Assembly: GCF_040409955.1 (NCBI RefSeq) | Contig: NZ_CP123384.1 | Span: forward strand, 1,807,501 to 1,871,500 | Source of the DNA: Salipiger sp. H15 | GTDB lineage: Bacteria > Pseudomonadota > Alphaproteobacteria > Rhodobacterales > Rhodobacteraceae | Length of the DNA stretch: 64,000 nucleotides | Direction: 5' to 3' | Shown: piece after piece, positions 53,962-64,000 of the stretch | How positions within the stretch are numbered: the first letter of the stretch is position 1 | Layout of the letters: each line of letters begins with the position of its first letter | The notes under the pieces: model-generated | Database searches by the model: none | What the model was told of the DNA's origin: nothing | The model's input: the letters and a program-made list of their open reading frames with translations, nothing else | Program-made: the position numbers and the translations under genes

Positions 53962-54732
53962 ATGCCCGACGGCGCGACCGCTTCCGCAGTCCAGAACCTC
54001 CGCCGCGACCTTGCCGCCGCCTACCGGCTGATCGCCCTCGAGGGGATGGATGACGGCATCTACACCCATATCTCGGCGCGCCTGCCCGATGGCCCCGGCG
54101 GCGAGAAGCGCTTCCTGTTGAACCCCTTCGGCCTGCGCTTCGACGAAGTGACCGCCGCCAATCTCGTGACGGTGGACGAGACCGGCGCGGTGATCGACGA
54201 TCCCTACGGCGCCGGGGTCAATGCCGCGGGCTTCACCATCCATTCCGCCGTGCACATGGCGCGGCACGACGCGGCCTGCGTGCTGCACACCCACACCGTC
54301 GCGGGCGTTGCCGTCTCGTCGGTGAAGGAGGGGCTGCTCAGCCTCAACCAGTGGTCGGCGCAGTTCCACGGCCGCATCGCCTACCACGCCTACGAGGGCA
54401 TCGCGCTCGACCTCGCCGAGCGCGAGCGCATCGTCGCCGACCTTGGTGATCGGCAGGTCATGCTGCTGCGCAACCACGGCACGCTGCTGCTCGGCCGCTC
54501 GGTGGCCGAGGCGGTGAAGCTGGCGCTGAACCTCGAGCGGTCGTGCAAGGCGCAGGTGGCGGCGCTCGGCATGGGGCTCACCGCCGACGTGCTGCCGGAC
54601 GATGTCGCAGAGCACACCGCGCGCCAGTACCAGCACGCCTACGATTCCGTCGAGCTTCGCGGCAAGCCCGACCCCGAATGGGCCGCGCAGCTGCGCCGGC
54701 TCGAGCTGCATGCCCCGGGCTACCGGGGTTGA
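53962..54732 (+). CDS. Class II aldolase/adducin-family protein
   Basis: A 256-aa protein. Start ATG 53962 (MPDGATASAVQNLRRDLAAA) with AGGAGA upstream. The zinc-binding motif HTHT lies in ACVLHTHTVAGVAVSS, and a third ligand His in MLLRNHGTLLLG. THISARLPDG and LLNPFGLRFDEVTA are family-typical. Members split or decarboxylate sugar or keto-acid phosphates, or act in other carbon metabolism, so no reaction is assigned. First gene of the GntR-controlled cluster, 76 bp before the binding-protein gene. Confidence 0.9.
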   Translation: MPDGATASAVQNLRRDLAAAYRLIALEGMDDGIYTHISARLPDGPGGEKRFLLNPFGLRFDEVTAANLVTVDETGAVIDDPYGAGVNAAGFTIHSAVHMARHDAACVLHTHTVAGVAVSSVKEGLLSLNQWSAQFHGRIAYHAYEGIALDLAERERIVADLGDRQVMLLRNHGTLLLGRSVAEAVKLALNLERSCKAQVAALGMGLTADVLPDDVAEHTARQYQHAYDSVELRGKPDPEWAAQLRRLELHAPGYRG

Positions 54733-54808
54733 GCGCCAGCCCGCCCCGGGCGACTGCCGGGGCCTGACTTTCGAAGAAAAGCAGAAAAGCCAACCGACAG
54801 GGACCCCC

Positions 54809-56356
54809 ATGACCAGACTCAGAGCGACCACCTTCCTGATCGCCGCCATGCTCGCCGCGCCGCTCGCCGCGCAGCAGTCCGGCGGCCGCCTCGACATCGT
54901 CGTGCAGCCCGAGCCCCCGGGGCTGATGATGGGCCTCGTGCAGAACGGCCCGACCCAGCTCGTGGCGGGCGACATCTACGAGAGCCTGCTGCGCTACAAC
55001 GCCGATCTCGAGCCGCAGCCGAGCCTCGCGAAAAGCTGGGAGATCTCCGAGGACGGGCTCACCTACACCTTCCACCTGCAGGACGGGGTGAAATGGCACG
55101 ACGGCGCGCCCTTCAGCGCCGATGACGTGGTCTTTTCCGCCGATGTCTTCCTGCGCGAGACCCACGCCCGCCTGCGCGCCTCGCTGGCCTATGTCGAGAG
55201 CATCACCGCGCCCGATCCGCAGACCGTGGTCTTCAAGCTGAAGGAGCCCTTCGGCCCGTTCATCAACGCCTTCGAGGCCGGCACCATGCCGATCGTGCCC
55301 AAGCACCTCTACGAAGGCACGGACTACGCCACCAACGAGATGAACGCGACGCCGATCGGCACGGGCCCCTTCAAGTTCGAGAAGTGGGAGAAGGGCAGCT
55401 ACATCCACCTCGTGAAGAACGAGGACTATTACATCGAGGGCAAGCCCTACCTCGACGAGGTCTTCTACCGGGTGATCCCCGACGCCGCCGCCCGTGCCGT
55501 GGCCTTCGAGACCGGCGAGGTCGATGTGCTGCCCGGCGGCTCGGTCGAGAACTGGGACGTGCCGCGCCTGACCGAGATGGACGGCGTCTGTTCGACCGGC
55601 AAGGGCTGGGAATTCTTCGCGCCGCTGTCGTGGATGTGGATGAACAACCGGCAGGGTCCGACCGCCGACGTGCGTTTCCGCCAGGCGGTGATGTTCGCCA
55701 TGGACCGCAACTTCGTGAAGGACGTGGTGTGGAACGGCTTCGGCAAGGTGGCGACCGGGCCGGTATCCTCCTCGACCAACTTCTACAGCGCCGACGTCCC
55801 GCAGTATGACTACAACCCCGACAAGGCCAAGGAACTGCTGGCCGAGATGGGCTACGGCGGCGAGACCGTGCGCATCCTGCCGCTGCCCTATGGCGAGACC
55901 TGGCAACGCTGGGCCGAGGCGGTGCGCCAGAACCTCTCGGAGGTCGGCATCAACGCCGAGATCGACAGCACCGACGTGGCGGGCTGGAACGAGAAGACCT
56001 CGCAGTGGGACTATGACCTCGCCTTCACCTACCTCTACCAGTACGGCGACCCGGCGCTCGGCGTGTCGCGCAATTACGTGGCGAGCCAGATCAGCAAGGG
56101 CAGCCCCTGGAACAACGTCGAGGGCTACGAGAACCCCGAGCTCGACGCCAAGTGGACCGCTGCCGCGGGCATGGTGACCCCCGAGGAGCGCGCCGCCGCC
56201 TATGCCGAGATCCAGAAGGAGATCGTCGGCGACGTGCCCGTTGCATGGCTGCAGGAGCTCGAGTTCCCGACCATCTACCGCTGCGGCGTGCAGGATCTGG
56301 TGACCACGGCCATCGGCATCAACGACGGCCTGCGCGACGCCTGGGTCGAGGAGTAA
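54809..56356 (+). CDS. Dipeptide/oligopeptide-type ABC substrate-binding protein (SBP_bac_5)
   Basis: A 515-aa periplasmic protein. The signal peptide MTRLRATTFLIAAMLAAPLA ends before AQQ. The mature protein (LAKSWEISEDGLTYTFHLQD, then GVKWHDGAPFSADDVVFSAD) has the signature of the DppA/OppA family, and the C-terminal lobe is complete. A perfect intercistronic hairpin follows. Clustered with two permeases, a fused ATPase, a hydroxyacid dehydrogenase and an amidase. This points to an amide- or peptide-like nutrient; exact ligand unknown. Confidence 0.94.
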   Translation: MTRLRATTFLIAAMLAAPLAAQQSGGRLDIVVQPEPPGLMMGLVQNGPTQLVAGDIYESLLRYNADLEPQPSLAKSWEISEDGLTYTFHLQDGVKWHDGAPFSADDVVFSADVFLRETHARLRASLAYVESITAPDPQTVVFKLKEPFGPFINAFEAGTMPIVPKHLYEGTDYATNEMNATPIGTGPFKFEKWEKGSYIHLVKNEDYYIEGKPYLDEVFYRVIPDAAARAVAFETGEVDVLPGGSVENWDVPRLTEMDGVCSTGKGWEFFAPLSWMWMNNRQGPTADVRFRQAVMFAMDRNFVKDVVWNGFGKVATGPVSSSTNFYSADVPQYDYNPDKAKELLAEMGYGGETVRILPLPYGETWQRWAEAVRQNLSEVGINAEIDSTDVAGWNEKTSQWDYDLAFTYLYQYGDPALGVSRNYVASQISKGSPWNNVEGYENPELDAKWTAAAGMVTPEERAAAYAEIQKEIVGDVPVAWLQELEFPTIYRCGVQDLVTTAIGINDGLRDAWVEE

Positions 56357-56367
56357 GCCGAAGCCAC

Positions 56368-56393
56368 GGGGCGGGCCGGTCATGGCCCGCCCC
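56368..56393 (+). other. Intercistronic stem-loop after the binding-protein gene
   Basis: GGGGCGGGCC (56368-56377), loop GGTCAT, GGCCCGCCCC (56384-56393) is a perfect 10-bp stem 12 bp past the stop codon, without T-run. Probably stabilises the binding-protein mRNA relative to the permease part. Confidence 0.65.
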
Positions 56394-56443
56394 TCAGCCG
56401 TCCTCCGGCGGAGGGCAGGAACCAACCGGACGACCGGGGGCCA

Positions 56444-57421
56444 ATGACCATACTCACCGCTATCCTGTCTCGGGCGTTCAAGGCGTTCCTGACACTCCTG
56501 GCCATCGCGGTCCTCAACTTCTGCCTGCTGCACGCGGCGCCGGGTGACCCGGCGGTGGTGCTGGCGGGCGAGGCGGGGGCCGCCGACGCGCAGATGATCG
56601 AGCAGTTGCGCGAACGCTTCGGCCTCGACCAGCCCTTCCACGTGCAGCTTGGCAAATACGTCGGCAGCGTGCTGACGCTGGACCTCGGCTATTCCTTCCG
56701 GCAGGGCGCGCCCGTGGCGCAGCTGATCGCCGAGCGCTTGCCCGCGACGCTGCTGCTGACGCTGACCGCCTTCGTCATCTCGCTGGTGCTGGGCATCGCC
56801 TTCGGCGTCGCCGCCTCGGCGCGGGTGGGCAAGCCATCGGACAGCTTGCTGACCACGCTGGCGCTGCTCTTCTACGCGACGCCCCTCTACTGGGCGGCGC
56901 TGATGGCGGTGCTGGTCTTCTCGGTCTGGCTCGGCTGGCTGCCCGGCTTCGGCTACGAGACGGTGGGCGCGGGCTACACCGGGCTGGCGCGCGTCCTCGA
57001 CATCGCCAAGCACCTCGTGCTGCCGGCGCTGACGCTCGGGCTCTTCTTCATGGCGGTCTACATGCGGATGACCCGCGCTTCCATGCTTGAGGTCAGCCAG
57101 CTCGATTTCGTCAAGACCGCCAAGGCCAAGGGCCTCTCGGGTCCGGCCATCCGCCGCCGCCACATCCTGCGCAACGCGATCCTGCCGGTGGTGACGCTGG
57201 CGGGCCTGCAGGCGGGGCAGCTGGTCGGCGGCGCGGTGCTGACCGAGACCGTCTTCGCCTGGCCCGGCATCGGGCGGCTGATGTTCGAGAGCCTTGCCGC
57301 GCGCGACTACAACACCATCCTCGGCGTGTTCCTCGTCTCGGCGGCGATGGTGATCCTCTTCAACATCGTGACCGACATCGTCTACCGGCTGGTCGATCCG
57401 CGCATCGGGGCGAGGGCGTAA
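56444..57421 (+). CDS. Dipeptide-type ABC permease (DppB-like)
   Basis: A 325-aa inner-membrane protein with about six helices. The coupling loop is VKTAKAKGLSGPAIRRRHIL and the C-terminal motif VDPRIGARA is typical of DppB/OppB proteins. The DppC-like gene starts 4 bp after its stop. Confidence 0.94.
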   Translation: MTILTAILSRAFKAFLTLLAIAVLNFCLLHAAPGDPAVVLAGEAGAADAQMIEQLRERFGLDQPFHVQLGKYVGSVLTLDLGYSFRQGAPVAQLIAERLPATLLLTLTAFVISLVLGIAFGVAASARVGKPSDSLLTTLALLFYATPLYWAALMAVLVFSVWLGWLPGFGYETVGAGYTGLARVLDIAKHLVLPALTLGLFFMAVYMRMTRASMLEVSQLDFVKTAKAKGLSGPAIRRRHILRNAILPVVTLAGLQAGQLVGGAVLTETVFAWPGIGRLMFESLAARDYNTILGVFLVSAAMVILFNIVTDIVYRLVDPRIGARA

Positions 57422-57424
57422 CGC

Positions 57425-58254
57425 ATGTGGAAACGCTTCTCTTCCAACATCGGGGCGATGATCGGCGTGGCGCTGCTGCTGGCGGTGATCCTCATTGCCC
57501 TCTTCGCGCCTATGCTCTTCGCGCACAGCCCGTGGCAGATGGTGCAGCGGCCGTTCCTCGCGCCCTTCACTATGGACGGGCTGCCGCTCGGCACCGACAC
57601 GCTGGGCCGTGACGTCGCCTCGCAGCTGGCCTACGGCGCGCGGGTGTCGCTGCTGGTCGGCCTCGTCTCGACGCTGGTCGCGCTGCTGATCGGCGTGCCG
57701 CTCGGCGCGCTCGCGGGCTTCTACGGCAACTGGGTGGACGAAGGTGCCATGCGCTTCACCGAGTTCTTCCAGACCATCCCCAACTTCGCGCTCGCCATCG
57801 TGCTCGTTGCGATCTTCGAGCCCACTTTGGTCTCGATCACCATCGCCATCGCCATCGTCTCCTGGCCACCGGTGGCGCGGCTGGTACGGGCCGAGGTCAT
57901 GTCGGTGCGCAAGCGCGAGTTCGTCGACGCCGCGCGCCTCGCGGGCCTGTCGCGCCCGCGCATCCTGCTGACGCAGGTGCTGCCCAACACCGTCTCGCCG
58001 ATCATCGTCATGGCCTCGCTGATGGTGGCCACCGCGATCCTTTTGGAAAGCTCGCTGTCCTTCCTCGGGCTCGGCGATCCCAACGCGATGAGCTGGGGCT
58101 ACATGATCGGGGCTGCGCGCACGGTGATCCGCAGCGCCTGGTGGCTCAGCTTCTTCCCGGGCATCGCCATCGTGATCACGGTGCTGGCGCTGAACCTCAT
58201 CGGCGAGGGGCTGAACGACGCCCTCAACCCGCATCTCAGCCGGAGGGGCAAGGC

Positions 58255-58258
<4 letters not shown>
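57425..58258 (+). CDS. Dipeptide-type ABC permease (DppC-like)
   Basis: A 277-aa inner-membrane partner of the DppB-like protein. The N-terminal helix (IGAMIGVALLLAVILIALFA) is followed by a periplasmic segment and LGTDTLGRDVASQLAYGARV, typical of DppC. The coupling loop is FVDAARLAGLSRPRILLTQV. Its stop overlaps the ATPase start (ATGA, 58255-58258). Confidence 0.94.
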
Positions 58259-59861
<1,603 letters not shown>

Positions 59862-59865
<4 letters not shown>

Positions 59866-60755
59866 AGGGGGTCATCTCGACGACCGGCAGCATCGACCTC
59901 TGGTCGCTCTATCGCGATGTCTTTGCCGCGCATGCGCCGGGACTGACCGTGCTGCGGCGCGAGGACGTGGGCGACAGGGCCGAGGTGGACTTCGTCTTCA
60001 CCTTCATCCCGCCGCCTGACCTCTTCGAGGGGATGACGGGCCTCAAGGCGATCTTCTCGGCGGGCGCCGGGACCGATGCGATCATGGCCTGCCCGTCGCT
60101 CCCCGCGCATGTGCCGGTCTTCCGGGTCGAGGATGCGGACCAGGCGCTGCAGATGGCGGGCTTCGCCGCCTTCCACGTGCACTGGCACCACCGCGACATG
60201 GGCCGCTACATCGCCCAGCAGGGCCGGGGCGAATGGGCGCGCACGGTGACCGGGCTCTCGCCGCTCTACCGCCGTGTCGGCGTGCTCGGCTTCGGCCACA
60301 TGGGGCGGGCGATCGCCCGAGGGCTCATGGGGCTCGGCTACCCGGTTGCGGGCTATTCGCGTCGCGCGCCCGAGCCGCCCGAGCCCGGCGTGCGGCATTT
60401 CCACGGCGACGGGCTCGGGGCCTTCCTCGCCGAGACCGACATCCTGATAAACGTGCTGCCGCTGACCGAGGCCACGCGCGGGCTGATCGACGCCGCCTTC
60501 CTCGCCAAGCTGCCGCAGGGCGCGGCGCTGGTGCAGATGGGGCGCGGCGGGCAGGTGGTCGAGGACGATCTTGTCGCGATGCTGGACAGCGGGCATCTTT
60601 CAGGTGCCTCGATGGACGTCTTCGAGACCGAGCCGCTGCCCGCCGCCCACCCGCTCTGGTCGCATCCCCGCGTGCTCGTCACCCCGCACATCGCCTCGAT
60701 CCCCGAGCCGCGCTTCGTCGTCGAGGCGATCCGCGACCGGCTGTCCTCTCTCTGA
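59862..60755 (+). CDS. D-2-hydroxyacid dehydrogenase (GhrA-like)
   Basis: A 297-aa NAD(P)-dependent dehydrogenase with GTG start overlapping the ATPase stop. The Rossmann motif is GVLGFGHMGRAIARGLMGLG. VLPLTEATRGLIDAAFL and MGRGGQVVEDDLVAMLDSGH, with VTPHIASIPEP near the C-terminus, show the family Arg/Glu/His arrangement of glyoxylate/hydroxypyruvate reductases. Its place between an importer and an amidase suggests it reduces or oxidises a hydroxyacid part of the imported compound. Confidence 0.92.
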
Positions 60756-60771
60756 TCCCGGACCCCGCATC

Positions 60772-62160
60772 ATGACTGATCCCAACGATCTTTCCGCCCG
60801 CGAGCTTGCCGCCCGCGTCCGCAGCGGCGCGCTGAAGGCGGCCGGGGTGACGCGCGCGACGCTCGACCGCGTGGCGCGGCTGAACCCGGCGATCAATGCC
60901 ATCGTGCAGGACACCGGCGAGGAGGCGATGCGCGACGCCGAGGCGCTCGATGCCCGCATCGCGGCGGGCGGGGACGGCGGCGCGATGGCGGGCGTGCCGG
61001 TGACGGTCAAGGTGATCGCCGATCAGAAGGGCTATGCCACCACCAACGGCACCACGCTGGCCAAGGACCTCATCGCCTCCGAGGACAGCCCCTTCCTGCG
61101 CAACATGCGCGCGCAGGGGGCCATCGTCGTCGGGAGGACCAACTGCCCCGCCTTCTCCTACCGCTGGTTCAGCTCCAACAAGCTGCACGGCACGACAAGC
61201 AACCCGCACAACCCCGCGCTGACCCCCGGCGGTTCCTCGGGCGGGGCAGGGGCGGCGACGGCGGCGGGACTTGGGCACATCGCCCATGGCACCGACATCG
61301 CCGGTTCGATCCGTTACCCGGCCTATGCCTGCGGCGTGCAGGGCCTGCGCCCGACGCCGGGCCGGGTGCCGGCCTTCAACCACTCCGGCCCCGACCGCGC
61401 GATCGGGCCGCAGCTGATGGCCGTGGCCGGGCCGCTGGCGCGACGGGTCGACGACCTGCGGCTGGGGCTCGAGGGCATGGCGGGCTATGCCCATGACGAT
61501 CCCTGGAGCGCCCCGGTGCCGCTGACCGGCCCTGCCGTCCCGCGCCGCGTCGCGCTGGTGCGGCGCCCCGGTGGTATCGATACCAACCCGCGCATCCTCG
61601 CCGATCTCGACTGCGCCGCCGCGATCCTGCGCAAGGCCGGCTGGGAGGTCGAGGAGCCCGAGCAGGTGCCCGACCTCCGCGAGCCGGTGGAGCTGCAGAT
61701 CGACCTCTGGCTCTCGGACGGGCACGCGGCCAAGATGGCCACGGCGCAGCTCGAGGGCGATCCCGGCGCGCTGGCGCTGCTCTCCTTCTACGAGGAGCGG
61801 GCCAAGGGCATCGACCTTGCGAGATTCAGCGACCTCTTCGTCCGCCGCGCGCGGCTGATCCGGGCATGGCGGGCTTTCCTCGTCGACTACCCGCTGGTGC
61901 TGATGCCGGTCTCGGCCGAGCTGCCCTTCGCGCAGGACGACGACCTGAACGGCCCCGAGGCGCTGGCCCGCATCTGGGAGGCGCAGGTGCCGCAGATCGG
62001 CATCCCGCTGCTGGGGCTTCCGGCGCTCTCGGTCTGTTCGGGGGTCGAGGCGGGCGTGCCCTGCGGCGTGCAACTGGTCGCGCCACCGTGGCGCGAGGAC
62101 CTCTGCCTCGCGGCGGGCGAGGTGCTGGAACAGGGCTTCGGCCTGCATCCGCCGTACTGA
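60772..62160 (+). CDS. Amidase signature family hydrolase
   Basis: A 462-aa cytosolic amidase with start ATG 60772. The Ser-cisSer-Lys triad is visible. Lys is in VPVTVKVIAD, the Gly/Ser-rich motif with cis-Ser is LTPGGSSGGAGAATAAGLGH, and the nucleophile Ser is in GTDIAGSIRYPAYACG. Last gene of the cluster. It would cleave an amide bond of the compound brought in by the transporter, releasing an acid for the neighbouring dehydrogenase. This pathway is inferred from order only. Confidence 0.93.
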   Translation: MTDPNDLSARELAARVRSGALKAAGVTRATLDRVARLNPAINAIVQDTGEEAMRDAEALDARIAAGGDGGAMAGVPVTVKVIADQKGYATTNGTTLAKDLIASEDSPFLRNMRAQGAIVVGRTNCPAFSYRWFSSNKLHGTTSNPHNPALTPGGSSGGAGAATAAGLGHIAHGTDIAGSIRYPAYACGVQGLRPTPGRVPAFNHSGPDRAIGPQLMAVAGPLARRVDDLRLGLEGMAGYAHDDPWSAPVPLTGPAVPRRVALVRRPGGIDTNPRILADLDCAAAILRKAGWEVEEPEQVPDLREPVELQIDLWLSDGHAAKMATAQLEGDPGALALLSFYEERAKGIDLARFSDLFVRRARLIRAWRAFLVDYPLVLMPVSAELPFAQDDDLNGPEALARIWEAQVPQIGIPLLGLPALSVCSGVEAGVPCGVQLVAPPWREDLCLAAGEVLEQGFGLHPPY

Positions 62161-62218
62161 CAGGCGGGGCCACGCAGATCGTGAAGGGCGCGCCCGCCGA
62201 TTTGCCGGCGCGTGAGGC

Positions 62219-63088
62219 TCAGGCGTCGGGCGCCTCCTTGCGGAATGCCGAAAGGCGCTGGCGAAGGCGCTGGCGAAGGAACCCGTAGGAGCCCGGCCGC
62301 AGCGGGTGCACCAACTGCCCGACGAGCCCCGGCTCCATGCGGTCCGACACGCCGAGCGGGATGTCGCAGCGGCCGGGAACCCGGAACGTGCCGAAGACCC
62401 CGTCGAAGAGCGAGAACACCGTCGCGTAATTGGTGTTGTAGGCCGCCGGATCGTTGGCGTGGTGCCAGCGGTGCATGGCGGGCGAGACGACCACCCTGCC
62501 GAGCGGACCATAGGTCCAGGGCAGGTCGGCATGGATGAACGCGCCGTAGAAGTGACGCACGAAGGAGTTCACCAGCAGCGCGTAGGGCGGCAGCCCGAAA
62601 AACAGCAGGAAGGTGAAATCGACCAGCGTCGTCGAGAGCCGGTTGATCGGGTGGAACCTGAAGATCGCGAGCCAGGTCATCTCGGTGTCGCTGTGGTGAA
62701 CCGCGTGCGACGGCCAGAACAGCGGCAGGTGCTCGAGGCGGTGGCGCCAGTAGCCGATGAAATCCCCGAGGAAGACCGCGACGAACCCGACGAGCACCGG
62801 CGGCAGGCCGTCCCAGGCTCCGGGCGGAACGAGCGTCAGGTCGTACTCCCTGAAGAGGGCGCCGACGCTCAGCGCCATGGCGGTCAGGATCGGCGCGACC
62901 AGAATCGCGTCGACGACATGGATCAGCAGGTTCGTGCGGGTTTCGGGCAGCGCCCTGCGGAGGTCGGTGAAGAGCGTCCGGCGTTTCACCGCGACGCCCA
63001 GCAGGGCGAAGAACGGCAACGGCAGGAGAATGGCCCGGGCCGCGCTCTGAAGCGACGGCAGGACGTTTTCAATCAGGAACGAAATCAC
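62219..63088 (-). CDS. Fatty-acid hydroxylase/sterol desaturase family protein
   Basis: A 289-aa membrane di-iron enzyme. Start set at GTG 63088 (read as MISFLIENVLPSL) because GGAGGT lies 5 nt upstream; the longer TTG frame is less likely. The histidine boxes are HRLEH, HAVHH and HRWHH, the three-box signature of the family. Four or more hydrophobic segments include ILLPLPFFALLGVA and LVGFVAVFLGDFIGYW. Substrate unknown; bacterial members hydroxylate fatty acids, sterols or carotenoids. Single gene. Confidence 0.9.
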   Translation of the reverse strand: MISFLIENVLPSLQSAARAILLPLPFFALLGVAVKRRTLFTDLRRALPETRTNLLIHVVDAILVAPILTAMALSVGALFREYDLTLVPPGAWDGLPPVLVGFVAVFLGDFIGYWRHRLEHLPLFWPSHAVHHSDTEMTWLAIFRFHPINRLSTTLVDFTFLLFFGLPPYALLVNSFVRHFYGAFIHADLPWTYGPLGRVVVSPAMHRWHHANDPAAYNTNYATVFSLFDGVFGTFRVPGRCDIPLGVSDRMEPGLVGQLVHPLRPGSYGFLRQRLRQRLSAFRKEAPDA

Positions 63089-63369
63089 ACCATACCTCCG
63101 CAACCGGCCACGCAGACCCCTGACATTTCAGGATGATACCGCTGCACGGGTCCGGGGCCCAAGAAAATATTCGGCTGTCCCTTCGCGTGGGTGTCATTTG
63201 CGGATGGGTGAGATGGAAGGCGCACAGGTGCCGCCGTGCCTGCGGGACGATTTCGCGCAGCGCGCTCGGGCGTCAAGGGCAAGGCTCGGAGCCGTACCTG
63301 CGCTGGCGGCAGGTTCGCAAGGCCACCGGCTGGACGGGTATCGCGTTCGTTCCGATGTGGGGGGACTTC

Positions 63370-63446
63370 TGGTAGCGGAGGAGGGACTTGAACCCCCGAC
63401 ACGCGGATTATGATTCCGCTGCTCTAACCAACTGAGCTACTCCGCC
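63370..63446 (-). tRNA. tRNA-Met(CAU), elongator type
   Basis: Reading the minus strand from 63446, acceptor GGCGGAG pairs with CTCCGCT, then discriminator A and encoded CCA (63370-63372). The anticodon loop ATCATAA gives CAU. The sequence resembles alphaproteobacterial elongator tRNA-Met. A minor tRNA-Ile with modified CAU cannot be fully excluded. Length 77 nt. Confidence 0.9.
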
Positions 63447-63538
63447 AAGAAGTGAGCGCTGAATATGGTTATGGGCGGGGAGGGTCAAGCGGAAAAATCA
63501 CCTGCCGTGGCGGAAATTTCGCACCCCCTCCCGCGGCC

Positions 63539-64000
63539 TCATTTGACGATGGTCTCGTCACGCACGAAGAGGTTCGCCCAGGCCCGGTCGACCAGTTCGG
63601 GGGTCATCTTGTGCGGCCAGCCCTCGAAGTCGCAGATCGCCTTCATCTGGTCGATCAGGAACACCGGCTGGTAGTTCGCGTAGACGTTGCCGACGGTCGG
63701 GTACTTGCTCTTCAGCAGGTGCACGAGCGAGGCCTCGTCGAGCACCATCTGCTTCTTGCGCGCGACCATGGCGAAGATCTTCAGGAAGTCCTGCTGGTTC
63801 GGCCCGTCGATCTTGATCTTGAAGAAGATCCGGCGCAGCGCCGCCTTGTCGAAGATCTCGTTGGGGTGGAAGTTGGTCGAGAAGATCACCAGCGTGTCGA
63901 AGGGCACCTCGAACTTCTCGCCCGACTGCAGGGCGAGGATGTCCTTGTTCTCCTCGAGCGGCACGATCCAGCGGTTGACCAGCTTCTGCGGCGGCTCGGC
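63539..64000 (-). CDS. AAA family ATPase, C-terminal part (5' end outside the window)
   Basis: The last 153 residues of a protein that continues past the right edge. The segment VPFDTLVIFSTNFHPNEIFD, followed by ALRRIFFKIKIDGP, resembles the sensor-1 region and arginine-finger part of an AAA+ ATPase. Walker motifs lie outside the window. The C-terminal helical lid follows (YPTVGNVYANYQPVFLIDQM). ATPases of this type in alphaproteobacteria are often described as chaperone-like ATPases near pilus or Flp genes. Exact role unknown. Confidence 0.8.
   Translation of the reverse strand, partial: AEPPQKLVNRWIVPLEENKDILALQSGEKFEVPFDTLVIFSTNFHPNEIFDKAALRRIFFKIKIDGPNQQDFLKIFAMVARKKQMVLDEASLVHLLKSKYPTVGNVYANYQPVFLIDQMKAICDFEGWPHKMTPELVDRAWANLFVRDETIVK

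Noticed and set aside
54578..58234. 1218-codon minus-strand frame opposite the peptide transporter genes
   Set aside because: Shadow of four well-supported plus-strand genes; His/Arg/Glu repeats typical of antisense GC-rich frames.

Overview
The window is a GC-rich chromosomal stretch, most likely from an alphaproteobacterium of the Rhodobacteraceae (Roseobacter group). Supporting this are the alphaproteobacterial 23S and 5S rRNA sequences with an intervening sequence in 23S helix 45, high GC at third codon positions, the SelD fused to an FAD oxidoreductase next to selU, and the density of ABC-transport catabolic operons. I cannot fix the genus. No CRISPR array, IS element or prophage is visible.

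Layout. 1-3020: the 3' end of an rRNA operon (23S without about its first 100 nt, then 5S). 3151-6516: a small hypothetical gene, a LysR regulator, a SAM methyltransferase, a 31-codon ORF and an orphan LnmK/Pnap_2097-like hot-dog protein. 6531-10698: an RND efflux pump and its adaptor. Divergent from it at 10986-12835 are two split-barrel flavin-binding proteins, the second fused to GAF and winged-helix domains. 13034-14392: a BBE-like FAD oxidase. 14633-18055: tRNA-Phe, selU and a fused selD (2-selenouridine in tRNA). 18206-21050: a quinone/hydroquinone-type detoxification pair (Xi-class GST and VOC enzyme) with a divergent LysR. 21052-23848: lipB, a secreted peptidoglycan-binding protein and tRNA-Leu.

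23946-31272 is a sugar or amino-sugar operon: binding protein, two permeases, SIS isomerase/deaminase, PfkB kinase and ATPase. It is divergent from a ROK repressor, with a perfect TTTAGTCC-N7-GGACTAAA operator between them. 31256-36251 holds an RpiR regulator and a divergent operon with a COG0212 5-FCL paralog, an NMT1/THI5-like binding protein, an ATPase and a fused double permease, probably for uptake of a thiamin precursor. 36337-37847 is an ArsR regulator with an MFS exporter.

38295-46641 is an 8.3-kb integrative mobilizable element inserted in the 3' end of tRNA-Ser(GCU). A 22-bp core repeat lies at both ends, and a second 22-bp repeat lies about 80 bp inside each core (probable integrase arm sites). 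It carries a tyrosine integrase, a MobV-type relaxase broken or recoded at an A6 tract, two small mob-region genes, a 22-bp perfect hairpin (possible oriT), a PemK/MazF-like gene overlapping a hypothetical gene, and a visibly AT-richer two-gene cargo. The cargo is an ABC/OLD-type AAA ATPase translationally coupled to a 138-aa protein with a D...E-x-K nuclease signature. This pair is the best candidate for an undescribed system, probably anti-phage defence.

47121-53087 is mostly core: aqpZ, metG, an MFS transporter, an aldo-keto reductase and trmB. 53107-62160 is a GntR-controlled catabolic cluster: class II aldolase, dipeptide-type ABC transporter with fused DppD-DppF ATPase, hydroxyacid dehydrogenase and amidase. 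It suggests import and hydrolysis of an amide- or peptide-like compound. The window closes with a fatty-acid hydroxylase/sterol desaturase family protein, tRNA-Met(CAU) and the 3' part of an AAA ATPase gene.
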